In this document: positions 54,006-62,903 of the stretch, piece by piece
Numbering within the stretch: the first letter of the stretch is position 1
Layout: the number at the start of each line of letters is the position of its first letter
DNA from: Variovorax sp. CF313
Lineage (GTDB): Bacteria > Pseudomonadota > Gammaproteobacteria > Burkholderiales > Burkholderiaceae_C
Assembly: GCF_000282635.1 (NCBI RefSeq)
Contig: NZ_AKIW01000011.1
Location: 1 to 64,000, forward strand
Length of the DNA stretch: 64,000 bases
Reading direction: 5' to 3'
Translations under genes and position numbers: made by a program
The notes under the pieces: generated by a model
What the model was told of the DNA's origin: nothing
What the model saw: only the letters and a program-made list of their open reading frames with translations
Databases searched by the model: none

Positions 54006-55273
54006 GCGAGCACTGTAAAGGCCTTGGTGAAGAAATCGTCACTACCGAAGTTGCCGGACTTCAGTGCGATGTGCACACCCGTCTCGGGCGCGGCGTCGGA
54101 GCGCGCGTGGCACCACGGCACACCGGGGTCGATCTGCGGGCCGATCTGCATCTGCGCGATGCCTAGCGCCTGCACGCATGCACCCGAGGTTTCACCGCCG
54201 GCCACCACCAGCTGGTGTACGCCGCGTTCGACCAGGCCGCGCGCGATGGCTGCAATGGTGCGTTCGACCATCGCGCCGGCCTCCTCGACACCGAGCCTGC
54301 CTTGCACCGACTTCACGGCGCCGGCTTCGGCGGTCGAGTAAACGAGCACGGGGCCCTTGTCGATCAAGGGCGTGGCCCAGGCCAGCACTTCGGCGGCAAC
54401 GTCCACGCCCGCGGCGATGCGCAATGGGTCGACGGCCATTGCCGCGCCGCCGCGCTGGATGAAATCGAGCACCTGCCGGTTGGTGGCGAGCGAGCAGCTG
54501 CCCGAGACCACCGCGGTCCTGCCACCGGCCTTGGGCAACGCACTGGCCTGCGACGAAGGCGCGAGCCCGAAGTTGGCCGGCAGGCCGATGGCCACGCCCG
54601 AGCCTGCGGTGAGCAGCGGCATCTTCGCAAGCGCCGGGCCCATGCGCAGCAGGTCGTCGTTCGACACCGCGTCGACGATGGCGATGCCCACGCCCTCGGC
54701 CTTCAGCTGAGCGATGCGCTCGTCGATGGCGGCCGCGCCGCGCGCCACCACCGCATAGTCGATCAGTCCCACCTTGCGTTTGCACTGCGCCTGCAGCACG
54801 CGCACAAGGTTCGGGTCGGTCATCGGCGTGAGCGGATGGTTCTGCATGCCGCTCTCGTTGAGCAGCACCTCGCCCGCGAACAGGTAGCCCTTGAACACGG
54901 TGCGCTTGTTGTCTGGAAAGGCGGGCGTGGCGATGGTGAAGTCGCAGTTCAGCGCGTCCATCAGCGCCTCGGTCACGGGGCCGATGTTGCCCTGCGCCGT
55001 GCTGTCGAAGGTGGAGCAGTACTTGAAGTAGATCTGCCGCGCGCCCTGCGCCTGCAGCCAGCGCAATGCGTCGAGCGACTGCGCGATGGCCTCGGCCGGC
55101 GCGATGGTGCGCGACTTGAGGGCGACGACGACGGCATCGACGTCGGCATCGAGCGGGCCTTCGGGCACGCCGATGGCCTGCACCACGCGCATGCCCGCGC
55201 GCACGAGGTTGTTGGCGAGATCGGTGGCCCCGGTGAAATCGTCGGCAATGCAGCCGAGCACGAGCTTGGCCAT
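54002..55273 (-). CDS. otnK: 3-oxo-tetronate kinase (DUF1537 family)
   Basis: 423-residue kinase phosphorylating 3-oxo-tetronate at O4. It has the N-terminal IADDFTGATDLANNLV motif and the C-terminal VVAGGETSGA nucleotide segment, both marks of the DUF1537/OtnK family. It follows denD by 3 bases and overlaps otnC. Confidence 0.93.
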   Translation of the reverse strand: MAKLVLGCIADDFTGATDLANNLVRAGMRVVQAIGVPEGPLDADVDAVVVALKSRTIAPAEAIAQSLDALRWLQAQGARQIYFKYCSTFDSTAQGNIGPVTEALMDALNCDFTIATPAFPDNKRTVFKGYLFAGEVLLNESGMQNHPLTPMTDPNLVRVLQAQCKRKVGLIDYAVVARGAAAIDERIAQLKAEGVGIAIVDAVSNDDLLRMGPALAKMPLLTAGSGVAIGLPANFGLAPSSQASALPKAGGRTAVVSGSCSLATNRQVLDFIQRGGAAMAVDPLRIAAGVDVAAEVLAWATPLIDKGPVLVYSTAEAGAVKSVQGRLGVEEAGAMVERTIAAIARGLVERGVHQLVVAGGETSGACVQALGIAQMQIGPQIDPGVPWCHARSDAAPETGVHIALKSGNFGSDDFFTKAFTVLA

Positions 55274-55276
55274 GGC

Positions 55277-56290
55277 TCAGCCCTTCACAGGCAGCTTCAC
55301 GGCCTGCGCGTTCTCGCGAACGTAGTCGCGCAGGATGGCGTCGAAGCTTGCGTCGGCCTTCAGGCCCAGCGCCTCGGCGCGTGCCGCGTGGATGCGGCTG
55401 GGCCAGCTGGTGACGATCTTCGCGATGGCCGCATCGGGCTCCCAGTCGATGAGTCCGGTTGCCTCCTTGCCGGCGATGCGTTCGAGCGCCTGCGCCATCT
55501 CGCGCACGGTGGTCGTCAGCGCGGGCAGGTTGATGGCAGTGCGCGCACCCCATTCGGCAGTGCTGGCCGTGGCCGCGCGCACGATGCCCGCGACGGTGTT
55601 GCCGGGCGAGGCCAGCGCGACCGGCGTGTCGGGCGACACCGGGCAGCGCGCGCGCTCGCCGGCCAGCGGCTCGCGCAGCATGCCGCTCAGGAAGCTGGAG
55701 GCCGCGCCGTTGGGCCGGCCGGGGCGCACCGACACCGTCATGAGCCGCACGTTGCGGCCCTGCACGAAGCCCTTGCGCGTGAAGTCGGCCACCAGCTGCT
55801 CGCCGATGAATTTCTGGATGCCGTAGCTGTTCTGCGGCGTCGGCAGCGTGGTGTCCTCGATCACGGCCGGCAGGCGCTGTTCAGGCGAATCTCCAAACAC
55901 CGCGACCGAGCTGGAGAACACGAACACCGGCGAGTGGCCCGCGCGGCGCGCGGCTTCGAGCAGGCCGCGCGTGGCGTCGAGGTTGCTGCGCATGCCGAGG
56001 TCGAAGTCGGCCTCGCATTCACCGCTGACGGCGGCGGCGAGATGGAACACGAGCTGCGTCTCGGCGATGGGCAGCGCGCCGTTGCCTAGTTGTTCGAGCA
56101 GGTCGCCCTGCACGAACTGGATGCGCGCGTCGCCGGCCAGGTCGGCGGGCGGCGGCACGCGGTCGGCCAGCGTGATGCGCGACACGGGCTGCGCGGCGCC
56201 GCCGGCCAGTGCGAGGTTGCCGCCCGCGAGCAGCGTGCGAGCGAGGCGGGCGCCGAGGAAGCCGCAGCCGCCGGTAATGAGGATGTTCAT
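55277..56290 (-). CDS. denD: D-erythronate dehydrogenase
   Basis: 337-residue extended short-chain dehydrogenase. GGCGFLGARLA is the NAD Rossmann motif; YGIQK fits the catalytic Tyr and Lys. DenD oxidises D-erythronate to 3-oxo-tetronate. The neighbours otnK, otnC and otnI support the substrate. It starts 23 bases after ltnD. Confidence 0.9.
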   Translation of the reverse strand: MNILITGGCGFLGARLARTLLAGGNLALAGGAAQPVSRITLADRVPPPADLAGDARIQFVQGDLLEQLGNGALPIAETQLVFHLAAAVSGECEADFDLGMRSNLDATRGLLEAARRAGHSPVFVFSSSVAVFGDSPEQRLPAVIEDTTLPTPQNSYGIQKFIGEQLVADFTRKGFVQGRNVRLMTVSVRPGRPNGAASSFLSGMLREPLAGERARCPVSPDTPVALASPGNTVAGIVRAATASTAEWGARTAINLPALTTTVREMAQALERIAGKEATGLIDWEPDAAIAKIVTSWPSRIHAARAEALGLKADASFDAILRDYVRENAQAVKLPVKG

Positions 56291-56313
56291 GCTGTGTGTC
56301 TCTGCTTTCTACT

Positions 56314-57237
56314 TCAGGCTTGTTTTTTCGGGGCCGGCACTTCAATGCCCGGGAAGATCTTGATGACCGCGCTGTCGTCCTCGCGCGCATAGCCCGCGGT
56401 CGAGGCCTGCATGAACATCTGGTGCGCGGTGGACGACAGCGGCAGCGGGAACTTGCTGGCGCGCGCCACGTCGAGCACCAGGCCCAGGTCCTTCACGAAG
56501 ATGTCGACCGCCGACAGCGGCGTGTAGTCGCCCGCGAGCACATGCGCCATGCGGTTCTCGAACATCCAGCTGTTGCCTGCGCTGTGCGTGATGACCTCGT
56601 AGAGCGCGGCCGGGTCCACGCCTTCGCGCAGGCCCAGCGCCATCGCCTCGGCCGCGGCCGCGATGTGCACGCCGGCCAGCAGCTGGTTGATGACCTTCAC
56701 CTTGCTGCCAGCGCCTGCCGAGTCGCCCAGGCGGTAGACCTTGGCGGCCATCGCGTCGAGCACGGCGCCTGCCTTCTCGTAGGCGGCGGGCGTGCCGGCG
56801 GTCATCATCGTCATCTGGCCACTCGCGGCCTTGGCGGCGCCGCCGGAGATCGGCGCGTCGAGGTACAGGATGCCCAGCTTCGCGAGGCGCGCCTCGAGCG
56901 CCACCGACCAGTTCGGGTCCACAGTGGAGCACATCACGAACAGGCTGCCAGGCTTCATCGACGCGGCGCATCCGGGCGTGGTGCCGTCGCCGAACAGCAC
57001 CGACTCGGTCTGCGCGGCATTCACGACCACGCTGACCACGATGTCGCACTGCGCGCCGAGCGCGGCCAGCGTGCCGCAGGCCGTTCCGCCGTCGCGCGCG
57101 AAGGCTTCGGCCACCTCGCGGCGCACGTCGAACACGTGCGGCGCATGACCCGCGCGGCGCAGCGATTGCGCCATGCCGGCGCCCATGGCGCCGAGGCCCA
57201 CGAGGCCGACGACTGGAAAGTTGGAGGAAGAGGTCAT
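56314..57237 (-). CDS. ltnD: L-threonate dehydrogenase
   Basis: 307-residue enzyme of the 3-hydroxyisobutyrate-dehydrogenase family: GLVGLGAMGAGMA (NAD), DAPISGGAAKA (substrate), catalytic Lys in GAGSKVKVINQLL. LtnD oxidises L-threonate to 2-oxo-tetronate, which OtnI isomerises. It is 16 bases after the MFS gene. Another beta-hydroxyacid substrate is possible, but the operon makes threonate the likeliest. Confidence 0.92.
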   Translation of the reverse strand: MTSSSNFPVVGLVGLGAMGAGMAQSLRRAGHAPHVFDVRREVAEAFARDGGTACGTLAALGAQCDIVVSVVVNAAQTESVLFGDGTTPGCAASMKPGSLFVMCSTVDPNWSVALEARLAKLGILYLDAPISGGAAKAASGQMTMMTAGTPAAYEKAGAVLDAMAAKVYRLGDSAGAGSKVKVINQLLAGVHIAAAAEAMALGLREGVDPAALYEVITHSAGNSWMFENRMAHVLAGDYTPLSAVDIFVKDLGLVLDVARASKFPLPLSSTAHQMFMQASTAGYAREDDSAVIKIFPGIEVPAPKKQA

Positions 57238-57253
57238 CAGGATGTTCTTTCGA

Positions 57254-58588
57254 TCAGCGATTCACGAGTTGCTTCGGCGTGAGCCACACGCCGATGGCGC
57301 CGAGCACCAGCGCCGCGGCCAGCACGTACATGCCGATCTGCGTGCTGCCCGTCAGGTCTTTCAGATAGCCGATGAGGTACGGGCTCACGAAGCCCGCGAG
57401 GTTGCCCACCGAGTTGATGGCCGCGATGCCGGCCGCAGCCGCCGTGCCCGACAGAAAGGCGGTAGGCAGCGACCAGAACAGCGGCGCGCAGGTCAGCACG
57501 CCGGCCGCGGCGAGCGACAGGAAGGCGAGCGACACGGCGGTGTTCTGCGTGTACGAAGCCGCGACCGTGAAGCCGATGGCGCCCATCAGCGCGGGCACGA
57601 TCAGGTGCCAGCGGCGCTCCTGGCGACGGTCGGCGCTGCGGCCGAAGAGGTTCATCGCGACGATGGCGCAGACGAACGGGATCGCGCTGAGCAGCCCGAT
57701 GTGGAGGTTGCCCTGCACGCCCGTGGCCTTGACCAGCGTGGGCAGCCAGAAAGTCAGCGCGTATTGGCCCATGACGAAGGCGAAGTAGATCAACGCCATC
57801 CACCATATGCGCACATCGCGGAACACGCCAGCCACCGAGTGCGGCCCCTTGGCGCCGTGCTCGGCATCGCGCGCTATCTCGCGCTGCAGCAGCGCCTTTT
57901 CCGCCGCGTCGAGCCAGCGTGCCTGCGCAATGCCGTTGTCGAGGTAGACCAGCACCATCACGCCCACGATCACGGCCGGGACGGCCTCGATGATGAACAT
58001 CCATTGCCAGCCGCTCAGCGACGCCGCGCCGTGGAAGCTGTCCATGATCCAGCCCGACAGGGGGTTGCCGAAGATGCCCGCCACCGGAATCGCCGACATG
58101 AACACCGCGATGATCCGCGCGCGCCGGTGGGCCGGGTACCAGTGCGTGAGGTACAGGATCACGCCGGGATAGAAGCCCGCCTCGGCCACGCCGAGCAGGA
58201 AGCGCAGGACGTAGAAGCTGGTCGGCGTCTTCACGAACATGAAGCAGGCCGACAGCAGGCCCCAGGTGATCATGATCCGCGCGATCCAGATGCGTGCTCC
58301 GACGCGGTTGAGCAGCAGGTTGCTCGGCACCTCGAACAGGAAGTAGCCGAGGAAGAAGATGCCCGCACCCAGGCCGAACACGGTCTCGCTGAAGCCCAGG
58401 TCCTGCCCCATCTGCAGCTTGGCGAAGCCGACGTTGACGCGGTCGAGGTACGCGACCACGTAGCAGAGCATGAGGAAGGGCACGAGGCGCCAGAACACCT
58501 TGGCGTAGGTGCGCTTTTCGAGCGCGGCATCGGCTGTGGCGGACGGCGCGGCGTGCGTGGCGCCGGCCGGGAGGGTGGAAGAAGTCAT
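57254..58588 (-). CDS. MFS sugar-acid transporter, ACS family
   Basis: 444-residue transporter of the anion:cation symporter family with 12 predicted helices, including the conserved AYLDRVNVGFAKLQM segment after helix 1. Position suggests uptake of D-erythronate and L-threonate. First structural gene after the GntR gene, in the same direction, with a likely operator in the gap. Confidence 0.9.
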   Translation of the reverse strand: MTSSTLPAGATHAAPSATADAALEKRTYAKVFWRLVPFLMLCYVVAYLDRVNVGFAKLQMGQDLGFSETVFGLGAGIFFLGYFLFEVPSNLLLNRVGARIWIARIMITWGLLSACFMFVKTPTSFYVLRFLLGVAEAGFYPGVILYLTHWYPAHRRARIIAVFMSAIPVAGIFGNPLSGWIMDSFHGAASLSGWQWMFIIEAVPAVIVGVMVLVYLDNGIAQARWLDAAEKALLQREIARDAEHGAKGPHSVAGVFRDVRIWWMALIYFAFVMGQYALTFWLPTLVKATGVQGNLHIGLLSAIPFVCAIVAMNLFGRSADRRQERRWHLIVPALMGAIGFTVAASYTQNTAVSLAFLSLAAAGVLTCAPLFWSLPTAFLSGTAAAAGIAAINSVGNLAGFVSPYLIGYLKDLTGSTQIGMYVLAAALVLGAIGVWLTPKQLVNR

Positions 58589-58610
58589 GAAAAGGTTTGT
58601 CCCGCTTGAT

Positions 58611-58629
58611 TTGTCAGGTCATCATACAA
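58611..58629. promoter_or_regulatory. Candidate GntR operator before the tetronate operon
   Basis: TTGTCAGGTCATCATACAA has perfect outer half-sites (TTGT/ACAA) and partly symmetric inner bases. It lies 23 bases before the MFS start, in the gap after the GntR gene. TTGT-ACAA sites are common for FCD-type GntR regulators. Assignment by inference. Confidence 0.5.
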
Positions 58630-58714
58630 ATCTGAGTTTTGTTGATTGACCCGGGGAAACCCGAAGGCAACGCCTCCTGCGGCGACTTTCTGGTGTCTTT
58701 ATGTGTCGGCGGAC

Positions 58715-59491
58715 TCAGCTGCCGACGGGCCAGCCTTCGACCAGGGGCCGCGCGAGTTGCGCGCCTTCCTGCTGCCAGAACGCGGGATCGGCCAGCTCGA
58801 TGCGGCGGATCGCGTTGTCCATGTGGTTCTTGGCCGCCTCGCGCGCGCGCAGCGGGTCGCCGGCCTCGATGGCCTCGACGATGCGCGCGTGTTCCTGCGC
58901 CACCTCGCGCGCGAAGTCGGCGCGGCGCGCCTCGTTGGCGCGCGTGACGCGGGTGGCGCCATGCAGGAACTGGCGCAGGTACTGCAGCGTGCCGATCAGG
59001 AACGGATTGCGCGCCGCCTCGGCGATGGCGCGGTGGAAGCGCACGTCCTCGTCGGCGCCGTTGCCGCCCGCCTCGACCGCCGCATGCAGCGCATCGATGG
59101 CCTCGCGGATGCGCTGCACGTCGTCGGCCGTGCGGCGCTCGGCGGCCAGCGCGGCCACTTCGGCCTCGAGCGCACGGCGCACCTCGACCATCTGGATGAC
59201 GGCTTCGCGCGAGGCGACGTGCGGCATCTCGAAGCGCAGCGGCTCGACACCGGCGGCACGCACGTACACGCCGCTGCCCTGGCGCGAGTCGAGCAACCCC
59301 AGCGACTTGAGCCGCGACACGGCCTCGCGCACCACCGTGCGGCTGACGCCGAACTGCTCGGCCAGCGCGGCCTCGGTCGGCAGGCGGTCGCCTTCGGAAA
59401 GACGCCCGCTGCGCACCTCGGCCGCGAGCGCATCGGCCACCTGGTCGGCGAGGCGGACGGCGGGAGCGAGGGACTGGAAGCGGGCGGTCAT
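58715..59491 (-). CDS. GntR-family regulator, FadR subfamily
   Basis: 258-residue GntR regulator: N-terminal winged helix (LPTEAALAEQFGVSRTVVREAVSRLK) and C-terminal FCD effector domain with metal-binding residues (DVRFHRAIAE, QEHARIVEAIEAGD). FCD regulators sense sugar acids or organic acids. It lies upstream of the MFS-ltnD-denD-otn operon on the same strand. Effector is probably a tetronate or its oxidised form. Confidence 0.9.
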   Translation of the reverse strand: MTARFQSLAPAVRLADQVADALAAEVRSGRLSEGDRLPTEAALAEQFGVSRTVVREAVSRLKSLGLLDSRQGSGVYVRAAGVEPLRFEMPHVASREAVIQMVEVRRALEAEVAALAAERRTADDVQRIREAIDALHAAVEAGGNGADEDVRFHRAIAEAARNPFLIGTLQYLRQFLHGATRVTRANEARRADFAREVAQEHARIVEAIEAGDPLRAREAAKNHMDNAIRRIELADPAFWQQEGAQLARPLVEGWPVGS

Positions 59492-59549
59492 GGGTGCGAT
59501 GGAGGTGGGGCCTGCGACTCTAACGCAGGCCCTGCGCGGCCGCCGGCGC

Positions 59550-62207
59550 TCAGTTCAGCGCGTGCCGCGCGGCGTTTGCAATGCTCGCGGCATCCACCCC
59601 GAAGAATCCGCGCAGCGCCGCACGCGTGTCGCTGCGGCCGAAGCCGTCGGTGCCCAGCGTGAGGTAGCGGCGGCCTTCGGGCAGGAAGGCGCGCACGCTC
59701 TCGGGCACGGCGCGCACGTAGTCGGTGGCGGCAATGACCGGTGCCTTGCCGCTGCCCTTGCCGAGCTGCTGCGCGATGAAGGGCGTGCCGGCTTCTTCAC
59801 CAGCCAGCGCGCGCTGCTCGCAGGCTTGGCCGTCGCGCGCAAGCTCGCTCCAGCTCGTGACGCTGAACACCTCGGCCTCGATGCCTTCATCGGCCAGCAG
59901 CTGCGCGGCCTTGACGACTTCCGTCAGGATCGCGCCCGAGCCCATCAGCGTGACCTTCTTCTTCGCCTTGCCGGAGGCCGGCGAATACACGCCGAAGCGG
60001 TAGCACCCGCGCAGGATGTCGCCTTCCGCACCTTCCGGCACATCGGGCTGCGCGTAGTTCTCGTTCATGAGCGTGACGTAATAGAACACGTCCTTCTGCT
60101 CGACCATCATCTCGCGGATGCCCGCGTCGACGATCACCGCCATCTCGCCCGCATAGGCCGGGTCATAGGCCTTGCAGTTGGGAATGGTCGCGGCCACGAG
60201 GTGGCTGCTGCCGTCCTGGTGCTGCAGGCCTTCGCCGCCGAGCGTGGTGCGGCCCGACGTGGCACCGAGCAGGAAGCCTCGTGCGCGCTGGTCGGCCGCG
60301 GCCCAGATCGCATCGCCGACGCGCTGGAAGCCGAACATCGAGTAGTAGATGTAGAAGGGCAGCATGGCCAGTCCATGCACGCTGTAGCTGGTGGCCGCGG
60401 CCGTCCAGCTCGCGATGGCGCCGGCTTCGCTGATGCCTTCTTCAAGGATCTGCCCGTCGGTCGCTTCGCGATAGCTCAGCACCGAGCCGATGTCTTCGGG
60501 CGCGTAGCGCTGGCCCACGCTCGAATAGATGCCCACCTGCTTGAACAGGTTGGCCATGCCGAAGGTGCGCGCCTCGTCGGCCACGATGGGCACGATGCGC
60601 GGGCCGAGCGCAGCGTCCTTCATGAGGTTGCCCAGCATGCGCACGAAGGCCATGGTGGTGCTCATCTCCTTGCCGGCCGCAGCGGTCGCGAACTGCGCGT
60701 AGCTTGCGATATCGGGCTTGGGCACGATGTCGCAGGCGGTCTCGCGGCGCGGCATGGCGCCGCCGAGCGCTTCGCGGTGCTGGCGCAGGTAGCGCATCTC
60801 GGCGCTGTCCTCGGCCGGGCGGTAGAAATCCATCGCGATGGCCTGCGCATCGGTGAGCGGCAGGTTGAAGCGGTCGCGGAACTCGATCAGGTCCACGTCG
60901 CCCATCTTCTTGTGCGAGTGCGTGGTCATCTTGCCCTGCGCGGCGCTGCCCATGCCGTAGCCCTTCTTGGTGTGGGCGAGGATCACGGTCGGCTGGCCCT
61001 TGTGCCTGGCCGCTGCCGCGTAAGCCGCATGGATCTTCACGAGGTCGTGGCCGCCGCGCTTCAGGCGGTCGATCTGCTCGTCGGTCATGCCTTCGGCCAG
61101 GCGCGCGAGCTCGGGGTTCTGGCCGAAGAAGTTGTCGCGGTTGAAGCGGCCGTCCTTGGCGGCGAAGGTCTGCATCTGGCCGTCGACGGTGTGGGCGAAC
61201 ACGCGCGCGAGCGCACCGCTCACGTCCTGCGCGAAGAGGCCGTCCCAGTCGCTGCCCCACACGAGCTTGACGACGTTCCAGCCCGCGCCGGCAAAGAGCT
61301 TTTCGAGTTCGTCGATGATGCGGCCGTTGCCGCGCACCGGGCCGTCCAGGCGCTGCAGGTTGCAGTTGACCACCCACACGAGGTTGTCGAGCTTCTCGCG
61401 CGCGGCGAGCGTCAGCGCGCTCATCGATTCGGGCTCGTCCATCTCGCCGTCGCCGAACACGCCCCACACCTTGCGGCCCTCGCAATTCAGCAGGTTGCGG
61501 TGCGTGAGGTAGCGCATGAAGCGCGCGTGGTAGATCGAGCTGATGGGGCCGATGCCCATCGAGCCGGTGGGGAACTGCCAGAAGTCCGGCATCAGGTACG
61601 GATGCGGATAGCTGCACAGGCCGCGCGCGCCGCTGCCGTCGGTGAAGGCGGGCGCGGTGAGTTCCTGGCGGTAGTGGTTTAGGTCTTCTTCGCCGAGACG
61701 GCCTTCGAGGTAGGCGCGCGCATAGACGCCCGGCGCGCTGTGCGGCTGGAAGAACACGAGGTCGCCGCGGTGCTGCTCGCTGCGCGCATGGAAGAAGTGG
61801 TTGAAGCCGGTTTCGAACAGGTCGGCCGCGCTCGCGTAGCTGGCTATGTGGCCGCCGAGTTCGCCATACGCCTGGTTGGCCTTGGCCACCATCGCGAGCG
61901 CGTTCCAGCGCATCAGCGAGGCGAGCTTTTCCTCGATGGCGAGGTCACCCGGGAACGGCGGCTGGTCTTCCACCGCGATGGTGTTGACGTACGGCGTCGC
62001 GAGTTCGGGCTGCCAGCCGATGCGCTGCTGCCGCGCGAGCCGGGCCAGCTCGACCAGCATCTGCTTTGCGCGCTGCGGCCCCTGCGTTTGCGCCAGCGCC
62101 AGGAAGGCGTCGCGCCATTCGGCGGTCTCGGCGGGGTCGGGGTCGTGCGAGAGCGGCGTGTCGAGCAGCAGGGCACGCATCTGGTCGGGCGAAATCGGGG
62201 CGTTCAT
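59550..62207 (-). CDS. AceE-type 2-oxo-acid dehydrogenase E1 component
   Basis: 885-residue homodimeric-type E1 protein, similar to pyruvate dehydrogenase E1: TPP motif GDGEMDEPES and the AceE-type start. No aceF or lpd lies near, and a Lrp gene is divergent, as in the MdeB/MdeR pair of Pseudomonas, where the E1 oxidises 2-oxobutyrate. So it may be a specialised paralogue, but housekeeping AceE cannot be excluded from this window alone. Confidence 0.88.
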   Translation of the reverse strand: MNAPISPDQMRALLLDTPLSHDPDPAETAEWRDAFLALAQTQGPQRAKQMLVELARLARQQRIGWQPELATPYVNTIAVEDQPPFPGDLAIEEKLASLMRWNALAMVAKANQAYGELGGHIASYASAADLFETGFNHFFHARSEQHRGDLVFFQPHSAPGVYARAYLEGRLGEEDLNHYRQELTAPAFTDGSGARGLCSYPHPYLMPDFWQFPTGSMGIGPISSIYHARFMRYLTHRNLLNCEGRKVWGVFGDGEMDEPESMSALTLAAREKLDNLVWVVNCNLQRLDGPVRGNGRIIDELEKLFAGAGWNVVKLVWGSDWDGLFAQDVSGALARVFAHTVDGQMQTFAAKDGRFNRDNFFGQNPELARLAEGMTDEQIDRLKRGGHDLVKIHAAYAAAARHKGQPTVILAHTKKGYGMGSAAQGKMTTHSHKKMGDVDLIEFRDRFNLPLTDAQAIAMDFYRPAEDSAEMRYLRQHREALGGAMPRRETACDIVPKPDIASYAQFATAAAGKEMSTTMAFVRMLGNLMKDAALGPRIVPIVADEARTFGMANLFKQVGIYSSVGQRYAPEDIGSVLSYREATDGQILEEGISEAGAIASWTAAATSYSVHGLAMLPFYIYYSMFGFQRVGDAIWAAADQRARGFLLGATSGRTTLGGEGLQHQDGSSHLVAATIPNCKAYDPAYAGEMAVIVDAGIREMMVEQKDVFYYVTLMNENYAQPDVPEGAEGDILRGCYRFGVYSPASGKAKKKVTLMGSGAILTEVVKAAQLLADEGIEAEVFSVTSWSELARDGQACEQRALAGEEAGTPFIAQQLGKGSGKAPVIAATDYVRAVPESVRAFLPEGRRYLTLGTDGFGRSDTRAALRGFFGVDAASIANAARHALN

Positions 62208-62312
62208 ATCGGCACTTTAGGCCGCCACACGAAAAATTAGCTACTGGCGAAGCCAATTCCCTGCAAGCGTCGCAGCATAAAATTCCGTCAATCTTCAACC
62301 TTCCAGCATTTC

Positions 62313-62780
62313 ATGCAACTCGACGCCATCGACCTGCGCATTCTCGACGAGCTGCAGCGCGACGGCGCGCTGTCGAACGTGGAGCTGGCGCGGCGCGTGC
62401 ACCTGTCGCCATCGCCCTGCCTCGCGCGGGTGAAGGTGCTCGAAGCGAACGGCGTGATCGGCCGCTATGTGGCGCTCCTCAGCGCCAAGGCGCTGGGCTT
62501 GGGGCTCAACGTGTTCATCTCGATCAGCCTCACGACGCAGAGCAAGCAGTCGCTCGCCGATTTCGAGCAGCGCATCGCCGAGCACGACGAGGTGATGGAG
62601 TGCTACCTGATGACGGGCGACAGCGACTACCTGATCCGCATCGCGGTGGCTGACATGGCGGCGCTGGAGAAATTCATCCTGGAACAGCTCACGCCGATTC
62701 CGGGGATCGAGAAGATCCGCTCCAGCTTTGCACTGAAGCAGGTCAGATACAAGACGGCGCTGCCGTTGCCAAGGGAGTAG
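62313..62780 (+). CDS. Lrp/AsnC regulator divergent from the E1 gene
   Basis: 155-residue Lrp/AsnC protein: helix-turn-helix (LARRVHLSPSPCLARVKVLE), RAM domain with LMTGDSDYLIRIAV. The 105-base gap to the E1 gene holds a TAAAAT box about 30 bases before this start. By position it probably activates the E1 gene in response to an amino acid, in the manner of MdeR. Confidence 0.88.
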   Translation: MQLDAIDLRILDELQRDGALSNVELARRVHLSPSPCLARVKVLEANGVIGRYVALLSAKALGLGLNVFISISLTTQSKQSLADFEQRIAEHDEVMECYLMTGDSDYLIRIAVADMAALEKFILEQLTPIPGIEKIRSSFALKQVRYKTALPLPRE

Positions 62781-62782
62781 GT

Positions 62783-62880
62783 ACTCCCCCAGGCTTCGCG
62801 CACTTCGTGTCGCTTCGCCTTCCCCCTCGCCGGGGGCAGCACCAGAGGCCCGGCCAAGCCGGTTCCTCGGTGTTTCCCGA
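62783..62880 (+). repeat. Dispersed intergenic repeat, copy G
   Basis: Same orientation and layout as copy F: CCCCCAGGC, GCGCACTTCGTGTCGCTTCG, a CCCCCTCGCCGGGGG hairpin, GGCCCGGCCAAGCCGGTTCC and TCGGTGTTTC. It lies between the convergent Lrp and PhoX genes. Confidence 0.8.
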
Positions 62881-62903
62881 AAGGGGGCTGGCTCCTGCGA
62901 CGA

